From NCBI GenBank assembly GCA_039707655.1, contig CM077664.1:201742195-201806194 (forward strand): 64,000 bases of DNA, in the 5' to 3' direction. A program made the position numbers and the translations under genes. This DNA is from Elymus sibiricus (Eukaryota; Streptophyta; Magnoliopsida; Poales; Poaceae). Positions 21,564-32,991 of this stretch are shown here, piece after piece (the first letter of the stretch is position 1; each line of letters begins with the position of its first letter). The notes below the pieces were generated by a model, which ran no database searches, was not told where the DNA came from, and was given only the letters and a program-made list of their open reading frames with translations.

Positions 21564-22510
21564 GAGTATTTTCATGTTCTTTGAGAAAAAAAATTCCTGA
21601 GAGAGGCGGCGAGGCGGGCGATTGTGAAACACTTACGTCACCCGTCGCCTACCCCTCTCGCTGCCGCCAGGGAGCGTTGGCGGGCAAAGTCTACTAGGCG
21701 CTGGCAGCGGCGGGGAGGTCTTGATTGGGGTGGCCTGCTGTGGACGCGCTAGAAGGTTGCTGTGGGATTGCGAAGGAGATGTGTGCTCGAGTGGCGGTCT
21801 TCGTCAGGCGATGCGTGAAGACATCGTTCTTGAAGCCGACGACTAGATGGATCCAGCGCGGTGATCATCACCGGTGACCAGGCCTGGCTAGATCACCATA
21901 GAAGAGCACATCAATGCATGGTTCTTGACGGCGGCAAGTCGACACTAGACTCGGATTTGTCGTACAATGGCATAGGTGATTTTTTCCAGATTTCCTTTTA
22001 TGGAGTATTCGTGTTTGGTTTGCGGCGGCGAGACGGCGACGTTAGCCTCCCCGCCCTATCCCTATTTTGTTGATGTGCTTTTCACCCGCGGAGGGCATGT
22101 GGAGCTGTGTCTCCGGTGGTTCTTCCGAGATTTGGTCGGTTTAGGTTTTGATTGGACCCGTCTGGACTCAGGTGGCTTTCGTGGTCTTCGGAGTCTTTAT
22201 AGGCTCTTATCTTCATTTTTATTCTACGGGGCGACGATTTGCTTCGCAGATCGTGGTCGCCAGCGTCTCCTGGTCTACACTGTCGACTTCTCGAATGCTG
22301 CTTCAACAAGCTCCTGGATTTCAAAAAGTTTGCTCCGCCAAGGCGGAGGTCGACAGCCGACATCGAATTATGCCCACGGCGCGTTGCCGGTGGATGCAGG
22401 AGGAAGAATACTTTAACACCCCAAAGTTTTCTGTGAGTGTGTTTCTAAGGACACGTGGTACTTAATATATGGCCTTAGGCCTTTTCACAAAAAAAGTTAG
22501 TATTCTCATG
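21564..22510 (+). mobile_element. non-autonomous non-LTR-type insertion
   Basis: An imperfect direct repeat AGTATTTTCATG (near 21565) / AGTATTCTCATG (near 22499) flanks the block, and an A-run (CACAAAAAAAG) sits just before the right copy, the polarity expected for a plus-strand polyadenylated insertion. The inside (21600-22460) contains no reverse transcriptase; ORFs are unsupported. Confidence 0.5.
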
Positions 22511-22859
22511 CCGATGCCAAGCCACTTCAATGTCAAAAATCACTAATTAAGGGATACCCCTTGCAAAGGTCATTCTCACCTCCTTTGGTGGTGACAAGTG
22601 GTGCACTGTATGTGCGACACTTGTCATGAGCAGAGTTTTCTGTTTTTTCATAGATTCATTTTTTAAAACTTTTATCTCTTGAACCGTGTGTCCAAACCAC
22701 GAACCGTTTTCACCACTGGGTTTCTCGCGTTGAGATCTTCGAAACTAGCTCCCATGTTGACTTGGATGAGTTTATTTTTACAAAAAACTGAAAGCAAAAA
22801 TGACCAAAAACCAAAAAAAGAGAAAACAAAAAATAGTAAGAAAAAAAGGGGAACAAAAA

Positions 22860-23120
22860 AACCCGGAAGCACAATTGTGCTTCGCAGGAGTAGCACATTT
22901 CGTGCTTTTCACTATTCGGATGTACGTCCTTCACGCGGAAGCATAACTGTGTTTTCACACGATGCACAACTGTGCCTCACGTGGAAGAACAACTGTGCTT
23001 CACCGTGAAGAACACCTGTGCTTTTCACTTTTCGGAAACCACGACCGTGCTTTTCACTTTTCGGGAGGAAGCACAACTGTGCTTCCCAGTGAAGCATAAC
23101 TGTGTTTTTTTTTTTTGCTT
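22860..23120. repeat. array of short palindromes around GCACAACTGTGC
   Basis: Variants of GAAGCACAACTGTGCTTC recur at least six times (near 22867, 22940, 22962, 22986, 23068, 23092), many preceded by TTTTCACTTTTCGG. Each unit is itself palindromic. This is a repeat-derived block upstream of the NOC2 gene. A C-run lies at about 23180. Confidence 0.55.
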
Positions 23121-23404
23121 CGCGAGAAAAAAAAACCAAGAAGACCTATAAAGAACCAAGCAGTACCGGAACCACCACCACCCCCCCCCCCCCAACTAAA
23201 AAATGCGTGAAAAAAAATTGTGCTCCAGCAAGTGCGCCTAGCGAATGACACAACAACGGCGCACCACGCGACATGACCTCGTGTACCCCTCGCGCCCACC
23301 GGGAAGGTCCCTCAGGGTAACCGCCGGTTAGTCGCTCCCTTCAACGCTCCATGTCAAGCTTAATTTATGGTCAACTCAGAACGTTTTTTGTTTGTTTTTA
23401 GAAA

Positions 23405-23459
23405 ACATCCATTTAGTTTTTTTTAGGGGAGTTTTTTTTTTAGGTTTACATCCATTTAG
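23405..23459. repeat. 31-bp T-rich insertion flanked by a 12-bp direct repeat
   Basis: ACATCCATTTAG occurs at 23405-23416 and 23448-23459, enclosing a T-rich 31-bp stretch with two T-runs. It fits an ultrashort retro-type insertion and touches the next one. Confidence 0.5.
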
Positions 23460-23507
23460 CTGGGTGGTCTCAATCCCGTCAAAAAAAAAAAGCTGGGTGG
23501 TCTCAAT
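23458..23507. repeat. 16-bp insertion with an A-run flanked by a 17-bp direct repeat
   Basis: AGCTGGGTGGTCTCAAT lies at 23458-23474 and 23491-23507 with CCCGTCAAAAAAAAAA between. This plus-orientation case has the A-run at the 3' side, as target-primed reverse transcription would give. It lies about 180 bp upstream of the NOC2 start codon. Confidence 0.65.
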
Positions 23508-23682
23508 TTCTAATTGGGCCTTCTTCTGCGGTCCGAAAGCCCAAGACGCTCACGCAACCCAACTCTCTCCAGCCTTCACCTGTCTCTCTGCCCGCGCCGT
23601 CTCTCTCTCCCTCGTCTGTTTCGGCAACCAGCACCCTCTAGGGCACCAGCATCACACGCCGCCGCCGCCGCCGCCGCTCGCC

Positions 23683-26600
23683 ATGTCGGACTCCGACGAA
23701 TACGGTGCGATTCCCACCCCTTCTCGTTCCCTTCCCCTGCTATCTACTCCTCCGTTTTTCTCATCGACTCGCTCCTCTCTTCGTGTGACGTTCAGTGGAC
23801 CTGCCCGTCTCGGACGAGGAGGAAGATGAGTGGGAGGATGGAGAGGAAGCTGACGAGGAGGAGGTGCAGGGAAGCTCTAAGAAGAAGGCCAAGCAGCACG
23901 TCGACCAACTCAAGAGGCTGCAGGAAAAGGTTCGTCTCCTGTCCGTCTCATCTTCTGATTTCTGCTCCGTCCTTCAGTGGAATATATATTATTTTGGCAA
24001 TCGGTTAATGGTCGCTGGTTAGTACCTATAATTAGCTTAGTGAAGCGGATACTCATGGCTGACCAATTTTGGATGCACTGAATTCAGGCTGCAAGCCATT
24101 GTAAGAGTTGCACATACAGTTTGTCATTCGTATCTATGGTAGTCTGGTAACTTAAAATGACAGTAAATAAACTCTGAATTGCGCTGGCCATTCTAAGCAA
24201 CGAAGTCTTTAAGCATGTTGCAAGTTGGATTGTTGATTTACAGAGATAGTAATCGTGAGAGATGTGACAAAGGTGGTTTGTCATTTTGTATGGGGTGCCT
24301 TATGTTCACTAGCTTCAGCTGCACTGTAGTTGTTATGAATGAAACTGAAACCGTACGTGTTAGGCACACCCATGCTCTAACATAAGTAGTTCCATTGAAT
24401 TAAAATTCCAAATCGATAATTTGAAGTCTTAACTGGACCCTTTTCACCAAAAAGAATATGCCATTGACTTAACATTTGGATAGTCTTCTTATTCTTTAAC
24501 TAATAAGCTCCCCACTGTTGATTTGTTTTTTCTGTTGTCGACTGGACATGTGATTGATGCGTAAGAGAATTGGTCCCTAATCATTTGATGTCTTTTGGTT
24601 AGCTTTGGTTGGTTTGCTTGTGCAGTTCCTTTTTGATATCCTATCATGTATGGACTCTGGTTACACATGTCACAGCCACAGCCAGGAGCTTAATTCTGGT
24701 TTTTCAGTTTGTTGTTCTTTTCTTTCGTATTTTGTAACCACTAATTTTCTTCTTTGTGCTGTTGAGTTACTGTTGACTGCTTATAAAACTTACTGAACTT
24801 TTTTGTAGGATCCCGAGTTCTTTAAATATTTGGAAGAGTGTGATAAAGAGCTCTTGGAATTCAATGATGATGACATCGCTGTAAGATGAAGTATAGTCTT
24901 TTTACTTGTAATAATCCTTCTTCTCCCTCTAGAAGTTTATATGAGTTGGGTTGCTTTGTGTTTAGGATGATCAAGAAAGTGACGAGGAACCTAAATCTGT
25001 CCCTAAGGAGGAACCAAAAGAAAGTCTTAAACCAATTACGATGGAAATGGTTGATTCCTGGTGCAAAGGAGCTGAAGATGGGAAGATAGGATCTATCAGG
25101 TCTATTCTTCAAGCCTTCAGGAGAGCCTGCCATTATGGCGAGGACAGTGGGGACAATTCAGCACCAAAATTCAGTGTCATGTCCGGTAGTGTACTCGACA
25201 AAGTCATGCACTACGTTTTGAAGAACATGGATAGCATTCTTCGCCAATTACTCGGTGCCCCTAGCTTTGGAGGGAAGAAAGAGAAAATCAGTGAGCTGAT
25301 GATGACTAATTCATGGAAGAGGAATGGCAATCTAATGAGGGTATATCTTGTCAATGCACTCCATATGATAACCGAGATGACTGATGAACAAATGATCGCA
25401 TTTACTATTCTCCGTGTCAGAGCATCAGCTGTTTTTCTGGCAGCCTTCCCTTCTCTCCTGAGGAAGTATGTTAAGGTACATTAGCTTTGCCTTCTCATTT
25501 CATTTTTAAGTAGCTTTCGGCATTACTCTGATGTCCATCTGACAAGATTTTTTTCATCTGAATGGTGTTATTTTAGACCCTGTTGTATACCTGGGCTAGA
25601 GGTCGAGGTGCCATGCCCTTTATTTCATTTTTGTTCCTCCGAGACTTGTGTGTTCAAGTAGGTCCGGATTGCCTTGACACATGCCTCAAGGGTATCTACA
25701 AGGCTTATTTGGTGAACTGCAAGTTGTCCAAGTCTATCAGCGGATCAAAACTGCAGCACATTCAATTTCTTGGGAATTGTGTCAAGGAATTGTATATCGT
25801 GGACCCTCAAAGTGCTTATCAACATGCTTTTGTTTTCATTCGTCAGTTGGCAGTTATCCTAAGAGGTGCTCTTACCGAAAGAGGACCAAAGGTATTTTGT
25901 CCGTTGAACTGTCATGGTCATATGCTAGAACTGCATTGATTACTTGTGATCTGACAGAGTTTTTTTGGTTCTTGTTTCACCTTTTGAAGACATCAAAGGA
26001 CAAAAAGCAGAAAGAAAGAAACAAACCAACGAACAAACAGCTGGAGGTACTATTTCCGTTAGTTTTTGCCAAGTATTTTCTTCTTGTATTTTGGAAACAC
26101 AAGTGTTGTCTGCTCATAGGAGGGATATCATTCTTTTAGATTATTTGCTGACAACAGCTCACTTTGGGCTAATTCTATTGGTTCCTTTTGTATGTTAGTT
26201 TGATATTTTTTGTTGTCAATCAGACAAAAAGGGGAACATTTTCCTGTTGTGAACTGATGATAAGCTTACATTGTTCTTCTGCAGAAATCCTACCAAAAAG
26301 TTTATGATTGGCAATTTATATTCTGCCTTGAGCTATGGACAGGTGTTGTGTGTGGATGTAGTTCTGAGGAAGATTTCCGGCCTTTGGCCTATCCGTTAAC
26401 CCAGATAATACACGGTGTAGCATGTCTTGTACCGAGTGCACGTTACTTCCCTGTACGCATTAGATGTGTAAAGATGCTTAATTGCATTGCCGAAGCCACC
26501 GGTACCTTTATTCCGGTGTCCTCTCTGTTGCTTGATATGCTAGAAATGAAAGAACTTAGAGGCCGTCCAGATGGTGGTGTTGGCAAAGCAGTGAATCTGT

Positions 26601-28047
26601 TCAATGTTAAACAGGTTTGTTTCCTTGTAACACAATTCTATGGGGACATGCCTCTGAAAACAAACATATAACAGGTAGTGCTCTTACAGGTAGATAAGAA
26701 AATGGTGAAGACACGTGCCTTTCAGGAAGCTTGCATTTACTCTGTGGTTGATGAGCTGGCAAAGCATTTGGCGCAGTGGAGCTACTCTGTTGCCTTCATC
26801 GAGATGTCCTTTTTGCCACTTGTTCAACTTCGGAACTTTTGCAAAACCATCAAGGCTGACAGATTTCGAAAAGAGATGAAGGATCTTATTCGTCAGGTTT
26901 GCTAAGCATGTATAAAAGAATATTTAACTATAAATAGTACTTGATTGATCACATGTGTTGATTTCCATTTCTGATTCCAGGTAGAGGCAAATGTTGAGTT
27001 CATAAGCGCAAAGCGTGCCGGAATTACATTCCCCCCCAATGATCCAGCTGTAGATTCATTTCTACAGGTATAGGTGGTCCTGTTGGCTTTGCTGTCTGCA
27101 CACTATTTATTACTCCCTCTGTTCACAAATGTAAGACGTTTACATTTGTGAACAGAGGGAGTAGTATATTTTAATTCTTGTGCAGTTGTGTTAAAACATA
27201 TAATATTCTTTCCCAACAGGCTGAGAAGGAAGGACGGTCGAGCCCTCTCTCAAGATATGTTGCTACTCTACATCAGAGAGCAAAGAACAGAATCGATGCC
27301 ATGGATGAGACAAGGTTAGTTTCGTCGATGCTTGTCTGTTTATAATACCATAAACAAATTTACCGCATTATCATCGAGTGACTTCTAATCTTCCACCGTC
27401 TTACCACACACCATACTTCAGTAGTTTGTATGACTAAATTTACTCATGTAGCCCCATGTTCCGAGTAAATGTATTGATTAATGCCATTGCTGACTCATTC
27501 CTTTGTGTACCAGTGTTATCGTGGGTGCAGAGTCCTCGACCTTTTCAAAGAGGCTATCAGAAGCACAGAAGCAACAGGAGGAACATGATGATAGTGAAGA
27601 ACCCATTGCTTTCAGTAAGAACTTGTTGGCTGAAAAGAAGAAAACAAAGTATGTTCAAACCTTTACCCTTCTTTCCTGCTCGATTTCCTTGCGTGCGCAA
27701 AGGCATGATGTTTACCTTCACTCCTTTCCTGGTGCAGAGCTGCAAAGGAGAAGAGCAAGAAACGTGCCCGTGACGACGATGATGTGCCTGCAGAGGAGGA
27801 TGTGGTTGAGGATTTGATCTTGAGTTCGGACGAGGAAGCGGAAGACGAGGACGATGGCCTCGGATCGGACGAGGATGGCTCCGCGCCCGTTGAAGATGAC
27901 AGCGATGATGACTTTGTGGACCCAGACAGCGCATGGAAGAAACAGAAGAAGGAGAAGCTGAAGAAGCGGAGCAAGTACCAACCATCGAACAAGGCATCCT
28001 CCAAAACCAAAAGGAAACCCCGCCCTAAGAAGAAGGCAAAACATTAA
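23683..28047 (+). CDS. NOC2: NOC2, nucleolar complex protein 2 homologue
   Basis: Twelve exons join into a 757-residue protein: 23683-23704, 23796-23929, 24809-24880, 24966-25475, 25577-25891, 25990-26046, 26285-26614, 26690-26896, 26981-27067, 27220-27314, 27514-27648 and 27738-28047; all junctions have GT/AG and keep frame. The order is an acidic N-terminus ([17 protein letters not shown]), a helical repeat body, the Noc2 core around residues 400-480 ([26 protein letters not shown]), and an acidic then Lys-rich tail with nuclear-signal-like KKRA and [11 protein letters not shown]. The family forms NOC1-NOC2 and NOC2-NOC3 dimers that carry pre-60S ribosomal particles through the nucleolus and nucleoplasm; the Arabidopsis relative is REBELOTE. 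Length matches the family. A CT-rich leader and a GCC run precede the ATG. Confidence 0.93.
27113..27161. mobile_element. minimal Stowaway MITE: perfect 22-bp palindrome in a NOC2 intron
   Basis: CTCCCTCTGTTCACAAATGT begins the left arm; the right arm is its exact inverse, with a 5-nt loop, 49 bp in all. TA lies on each side (27111-27112 and 27162-27163), the Stowaway target. It sits between NOC2 exons 9 and 10. Nothing but the terminal repeats is present. Confidence 0.85.
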
Positions 28048-28500
28048 TCAAGGTAGAGTTAGGGGACTCGGCAAAGACTGTTGACGACGTGCTATGCTTT
28101 CAGTCATGAGAAACACCTGCCTGTCAGGGAAATTTTTGTTTAAGTTGAGAAAATACACAGCTTCGTTTGTTATTTCCATCAAGGTTACTCATATACGCTG
28201 GTCGTTCAACTTGGCTGATATTGATGATTTCACTTCCATATACTGTTCTTTTCTGTTTTTCAGGCTGGTTGTGTGCGAGCTAACTGCCAGGTACTTTCTA
28301 GCTATGTTCACCTGAAACTTTTGCTGAGTAGATCACAAGAACTGGCAATATTAAACAGGAAGCAAATGTCCCAGTTTGTGACCAGACCTGTCATTTTCAG
28401 TAGGGAATGTAAGCAAGCGTGTACAGGTTCTGAAGCTGCGTTTGCCGCCCTGACATGCTAAGGAAGATGTTGTTTTTGTAATAAATTTCACTCGTACTTT
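28048..28500 (+). other. 3' untranslated region of NOC2
   Basis: No further coding sequence is seen. A poly(A) signal AATAAA lies at about 28481, which would give a 3' UTR of about 450 bases, possibly containing a spliced intron. Confidence 0.5.
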
Positions 28501-29000
28501 ATATTTTATATAAGAGATAGATTGTCGCATATATATTGAAGAAATAAGAAAGTTTGGTGCACATCAAAGAGAATTCGGAAATTTCACGGGAACCGGTTTG
28601 TTTCCTTTAACATGTGCCAAAAAAATTCGCATTGACAATATGATTTGCAAAATAAAATAAAAAATAAAGTAAGCCCATCTAAAGGAAAACTCAAGCCGTT
28701 GACATTCCACGTCAATAACTGAACCGCGTTGGCCCGGCACGCTTCCCGCCCCCGCCATGAGTAGTAGTACGAGAGCTCAACAATACCACATCGTTTAATT
28801 AGTCGGACTCCGTTTCCTAATCTGCATCCAACTCGCGAGTTCCTCGCACCGATCCTATTATTAATCCAACTCCTTTCCTCCATAAACCCTCCCGCAGAGT
28901 CTTCCTTCTTCGTTGCGATCACTACAAGAAGTTTTACTACCAACGAACGAACAGATCAAGTGCACCGCTCTCGACGTAACCAACCTACTAGGATACGATC
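28501..29000. promoter_or_regulatory. intergenic with the upstream region of the BRO1-only gene
   Basis: No gene seen. The last 200 bases before 29001 hold the presumptive promoter and leader of the BRO1-domain gene; a clear TATA box could not be fixed (a TATTATTAAT stretch at about 28855 is a candidate). Confidence 0.35.
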
Positions 29001-30122
29001 ATGCAGTTCCCGTTCCGCCGCGCGCCGGCGTCGCCGGCGCCGATGTCGATGCTGTCGCTCCCGGGCAAGACGCCGCAGGGCTTCGCGGAGGACATCTCGG
29101 CCGCGGAGGAGGACGGCGACCTGAGGGCGTTGCTACACTGCCGCAGCCACCTCGTCCAGACCTACTCGGACAAGAAGGGCGCCGCGGCCACGCGCGGGGA
29201 CCTTCTCCGCGCGTACGTCCGCGAGCTCGACGCCGTCGCCCCGCGCTTCGACGAGGCGGCCGGACGGCACCGGCTTTGCTTCGCGTGGCGGGACGCTGGG
29301 ACGATTCGTCGCCGGACGCACACCGCGCTGTCCGCCGAGCGGGCGGTGGCGCTGTTCGCGCTGGCCACGGAGCAGGCCCGCGCGGCGGCGGAGGAGGACA
29401 GGCGCGGGGCCGACGGGATACGGCGCGCGTGCGCCGCGCTCTGCGACGCGGCGGGCCTGCTGAGGGCGGCGTCGGAGGGAGGAGACCACGTGGCGAGCTG
29501 CCAGCTGCGGCACATGTCCGGCGCGTGCATGGCGGCGTTCGAGGCGCTGATGCTCGCGCAGGCGCTCGAATGCTACTTCGAACTCGCCGTCGCCGGAGGC
29601 AAGCCGGCGGCGCTGTGCTGCAAGGTCGCCCAGCAGGTGAGCCTGGACTACGACCGGGCGCACCGCTCCCTGACGGCGCCCGAGCAGCAGCAGATCGACA
29701 AGTCGTGGCCGGCGAACGCGCAGGCCAAGGCGGCCTACTTCCGCGGCGAGGCGTGCCTGCGGTCGGCGCGGCTGCTGCGCGAGAACGGTGACGGTGCCGG
29801 CGACGGCGTGGGCGAGGCGATCGCGCGGCTGAGGCAGGGGCTGGCGTCCCTGGAGGGCGCCAAGGGCGCGCTCGGGAGGGCGGCGGCGCCGGTGCGGGAC
29901 GCGGTCAAGCGGCTCCGGAAGGAGGTGGAGGCCGATCTGGCGGCGGCCGAGCAGGACAACTGCAGGATCTACTACGCGCGCGTGCCAACCGCGGCCGCGC
30001 TGGCCGAGCTGCCCGGGCTGCCGCAGCAGCTCGTGCGGCCCACCGCCGTGGAAAAGATCCTGCTGCGGGGAGCGGTGGACAAGGCGGCGGCGGCGGCGGC
30101 GGCTGAAGAAAAAACGAGCTAG
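29001..30122 (+). CDS. intronless BRO1-domain protein, ALIX paralogue
   Basis: The 373-residue frame comprises little more than a BRO1 domain. Parallels with the ALIX gene at 35576-40735 are direct: LMLAQALECYFELAVAGGKP here against LMLAQAQECFFEKVIAGGKP there, KVAQQVSLDY against KVARQ plus the next exon, and CRIYYARVP against SVYLMRVP. BRO1 domains bind ESCRT-III subunits at endosomes. The V domain and Pro-rich tail of ALIX are absent, and the N-terminus is shorter by some 50 residues. The intron that splits ALIX after KVARQ is missing here. ATG 29001 was chosen as the first in frame; Met at 29043-29048 is an alternative. High GC throughout opens spurious frames on the other strand. Function as a truncated ESCRT partner is inference. 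Confidence 0.88.
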   Translation: MQFPFRRAPASPAPMSMLSLPGKTPQGFAEDISAAEEDGDLRALLHCRSHLVQTYSDKKGAAATRGDLLRAYVRELDAVAPRFDEAAGRHRLCFAWRDAGTIRRRTHTALSAERAVALFALATEQARAAAEEDRRGADGIRRACAALCDAAGLLRAASEGGDHVASCQLRHMSGACMAAFEALMLAQALECYFELAVAGGKPAALCCKVAQQVSLDYDRAHRSLTAPEQQQIDKSWPANAQAKAAYFRGEACLRSARLLRENGDGAGDGVGEAIARLRQGLASLEGAKGALGRAAAPVRDAVKRLRKEVEADLAAAEQDNCRIYYARVPTAAALAELPGLPQQLVRPTAVEKILLRGAVDKAAAAAAAEEKTS

Positions 30123-30611
30123 CTTAGATTGAGTAGGATCCTGTTGTGTTTCTTGATGTTTTTGGTTTGGGAGGGCTGTCCATCCTGCATGAGATGTGAA
30201 AAACCGTACAAATGTCCCTGCCCCCGTTCGATGCTGGCTACTGCCTCCGTTCCAAAACCAGTAGTTAGACGAGAGAACCGCCTCTCGGCGTGATCGACTC
30301 ATGGGGGCAATGACTTTCACTCGTCGAGACTAAAATCATTATTATTTGCTCGATTTTATGGAAGAGCTACTTTTTTGTTGTCAGTTGAAAATCTGGACCG
30401 CAGAATCATCATCCGACGTCAAGAATCAACCCACACTGTTTTATATCGCACCACCCCTCCAACCAAGCCCTAATCACCGGCATGCGCCGCTCACGCGGCC
30501 GTTCCACCCTCCCTCGCCGCAGCTCATCGTCGTATCGTCGTCTCCTAGTCCACCCTTCTAAAAATCAACCGTGTAAAGGTTGTCATCCAACTCTCCAACA
30601 AAGACCACTTT
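30123..30611. other. 3' flank of the BRO1-only gene and intergenic
   Basis: No coding sequence seen. CTGCCTCCGTTCCAAAA at about 30243 resembles a degraded Stowaway terminus. Confidence 0.35.
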
Positions 30612-32195
30612 AAGAGTATCTCTTGAGCGCGATACAACATCTAGAAACGTGTAAAGAACCCCCCCCCCCAGCCCCGTGTCGCCCCCCCCGCGGGCGACCC
30701 GGGCGCAAGAACCCTAGCCGCCGCCCCCAGCCCCCATCCACCTCCCCTCCCTCCGCCGCCGCCGCCGGGCGCCGCCGGGCAAAGCCCGCGCGGTGCCGGC
30801 GGCGGCAGGACCTTCCCTTGCCTCCCTGGAGCAGGGCCGCGGGGGGCTCTTCTTCAGTCGGCGGCGGAGCTCGGTGGCCGGCGCGTCGGGCGGGGCGCGT
30901 TGGCAGGCGGCGGTGAGTGGCGGCGCTGCTGCTGGCCGGTGCAGGCGTGCCGCGGTGGAGCGCGCGTGCTGGTGGCAGCGCGGCGTTCGCTTCGTGGCAG
31001 GGTTCGGCCCGGTCAGATCCGCGCTGGCCGGAGGTGGGGGTGGCGGCCGGAGCTGGCAGGAGGCCTAGCGGAGCGGCGGGCCTGGCAGGAGTCGGCAGCG
31101 AGGCGAGGGTGCGGCTGGCTGGTTGCGGCGCCGTTCGGAGGCAGTAGCGCGAGTCCGCGGCCAGGTTGGTGGAGGCGGCGCTGTGAGGCTCGGCCAAGAT
31201 GGAGTCTTGGCGAGCGGCGAGCGGCCGGCCACTTCTGTACGGCGTGATGAGCGACGGTGCTCTCCCGGTGGTGCAGCTTGGCTTCGTCGAGATGCGGGTC
31301 CAGTCGTCGCAAGGCTGTCCCTTGGAGTGGGCGATGGCTGTTGCGGGCGGCCTGAACTTGCCGGAGGTGCGGGGTGGCTGCGGTTCCTTGCCCAGGCGGG
31401 GAGTTGATGGTGTGACCGGTGTTCTCCTTGCCGTGCGTCCGGCCGTTGGCCCTCGGCTTGGCAGCCACGTTTGGCGAAGTGCTGCGATGGCGGCGGTGTG
31501 AAGCTTCTGAGACGGTATTGCCCAATTCTAGCTGGTGTGGTGAGGTGCGACGCGCGGATGAAAATCTTGCACGGCTTCTGTCGGGCCGGCGGCGATGGCA
31601 CCCGCGGATGCCATTCCCCTCCCTGGAGGCGTCGTCGAGGCGTGTTCGTCACCTCCCTCACTTGCTTGGAGTTGTGGCTGTCTCCGGGCGAAAGCCTCGA
31701 TTCGGTTGGATCGACACAATGGCGGCATCCTCGACGTCGTTCCTCTGCTGGGAGCGTTGTGTTTGGAGACATGGCCGGCTCCTCGTCACTCTCCTCCGGC
31801 GTTCGCCGCTGTCCTCCTTGATCCTCTGCGGCGCTATGTACGCCCATCGCCGGTGTGTCCAAGACGGCGTCTTCCTCGGACTGGATCGAGTCCTGCCGCC
31901 CACTTGCCACTTCCTCTTAGGCGATAAGAGTGGATGGTGCGTCGACAAGTGAAGCTCTGTGGAAGTTGGTGTTCTTCGGAGGTGTCCGGCGTCGGTCGAG
32001 ACGCGGTGTTGAGTTTCGATTAGGATAGGCCCTTTGTGTTGTGGCTTGCTTTGCGGTGTTGTTGCTCGGGTGTGGTGTGGTGCTAGGCTCGTTGTTCGCA
32101 GCGAGCGTAGTTTCTTGTAACTCAAATTCTGCCTTCTATAAAGCTATGGTACGCCTAGGCATAATCTCGAAAAAAAAAAGAGTATCTCTTGAGCG
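30612..32195 (+). mobile_element. polyadenylated non-LTR-type insertion with 18-bp target duplication
   Basis: AAGAGTATCTCTTGAGCG is present at 30612-30629 and 32178-32195. The inserted 1.55 kb begins with a C-run (30659-30670) and very GC-rich sequence, and ends GGCATAATCTCG followed by an A-run joined to the right target copy. This is a complete signature of target-primed reverse transcription on the plus strand. No reverse transcriptase is encoded; the open frames are compositional. It may be a truncated LINE, a SINE-like non-autonomous element or a retroposed transcript. Confidence 0.85.
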
Positions 32196-32600
32196 GCGTT
32201 TTGGCTCTCGGGTGCATCTGCACCCTGTGAGTGAACAGTAAAATCATTTAAAATAGTAAAAGAATTCAAAATATTCTTTTTTTTGTGATGGCAGATGCTC
32301 ATGTGCGTGATGTCTGGACCAAATTTCGTGGTGTTTGGACATTTCAGTAGCTCTTAGTAAAAAAGACAAATTTGAGGTATGTGAGAAACTTTACTGTTCA
32401 TGGACCGTTTGGACCGATTTTGTCTTTTTTGCCACGAGCTCCTCATATATCCGAATAAGCTGAAATTTGGCACCGACATCACTCACTCGAACATCTTCCA
32501 AATAAAAAAATCAGATTTTTTTTTTGAATTTTTTAGTATTTATTTTGAATTTACTGTTCACCGAAAGCATATGAGCCCGAGCTCAGATTGAATATTCATC
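32196..32600. mobile_element. degraded inverted-repeat element with GTGAACAGTAAA termini
   Basis: The left side carries GCTCTCGGGTGCATCTGC and GTGAACAGTAAAAT; the right side (about 32552-32590) carries the inverse, TTTACTGTTCACCG and GAGCCCGAGCTCAG. The same terminal design is seen at 34945-35200. The superfamily is unknown to me. The retro-insertion above landed at its left edge. Confidence 0.5.
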
Positions 32601-32991
32601 TCCTAAAGACTTTCACACATGTTAGACCAAATAGTGTATCATATTCTACATAAGCCAGTTGACGAACTGAAAGAAAATGATATTGAAGAGATTGAACAAG
32701 CATGCCATTTTCAAGAGCACACATTTGTTACTAATAGCCACCTTGTCCAACTCAAGTACCTTTTCTTTTGATCCTCTACCAAACACCATGCTCATAAATG
32801 GTTTTGAGCCTCCACTAAACACCAGAGAAAGCACCTTACACACAATTTAAGTCGTTATTAGAGCTGCTCATTATGCAGTGGGACCTCTTAGGATAGTAAC
32901 AAGGGTCTTTGTAACCCAAATAGAGTAGTATCAGAAAGCATTGCGAGGACCAATAAACTTTACATAAACATCTCCATCCTTTGTCTTACGG
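32601..32991. other. no recognised feature
   Basis: I see no supported gene or repeat in this stretch. Confidence 0.3.

Noticed and set aside
28913..29791. A 292-residue frame overlapping the start of the BRO1-only gene
   Set aside because: It is in another frame of the same GC-rich exon; the BRO1 reading has clear homology to ALIX.
29133..30320. A 395-residue open frame on the minus strand across the BRO1-only gene
   Set aside because: It is the GC-rich antisense shadow of the BRO1 frame: Arg/Pro/Leu-rich with no family feature.
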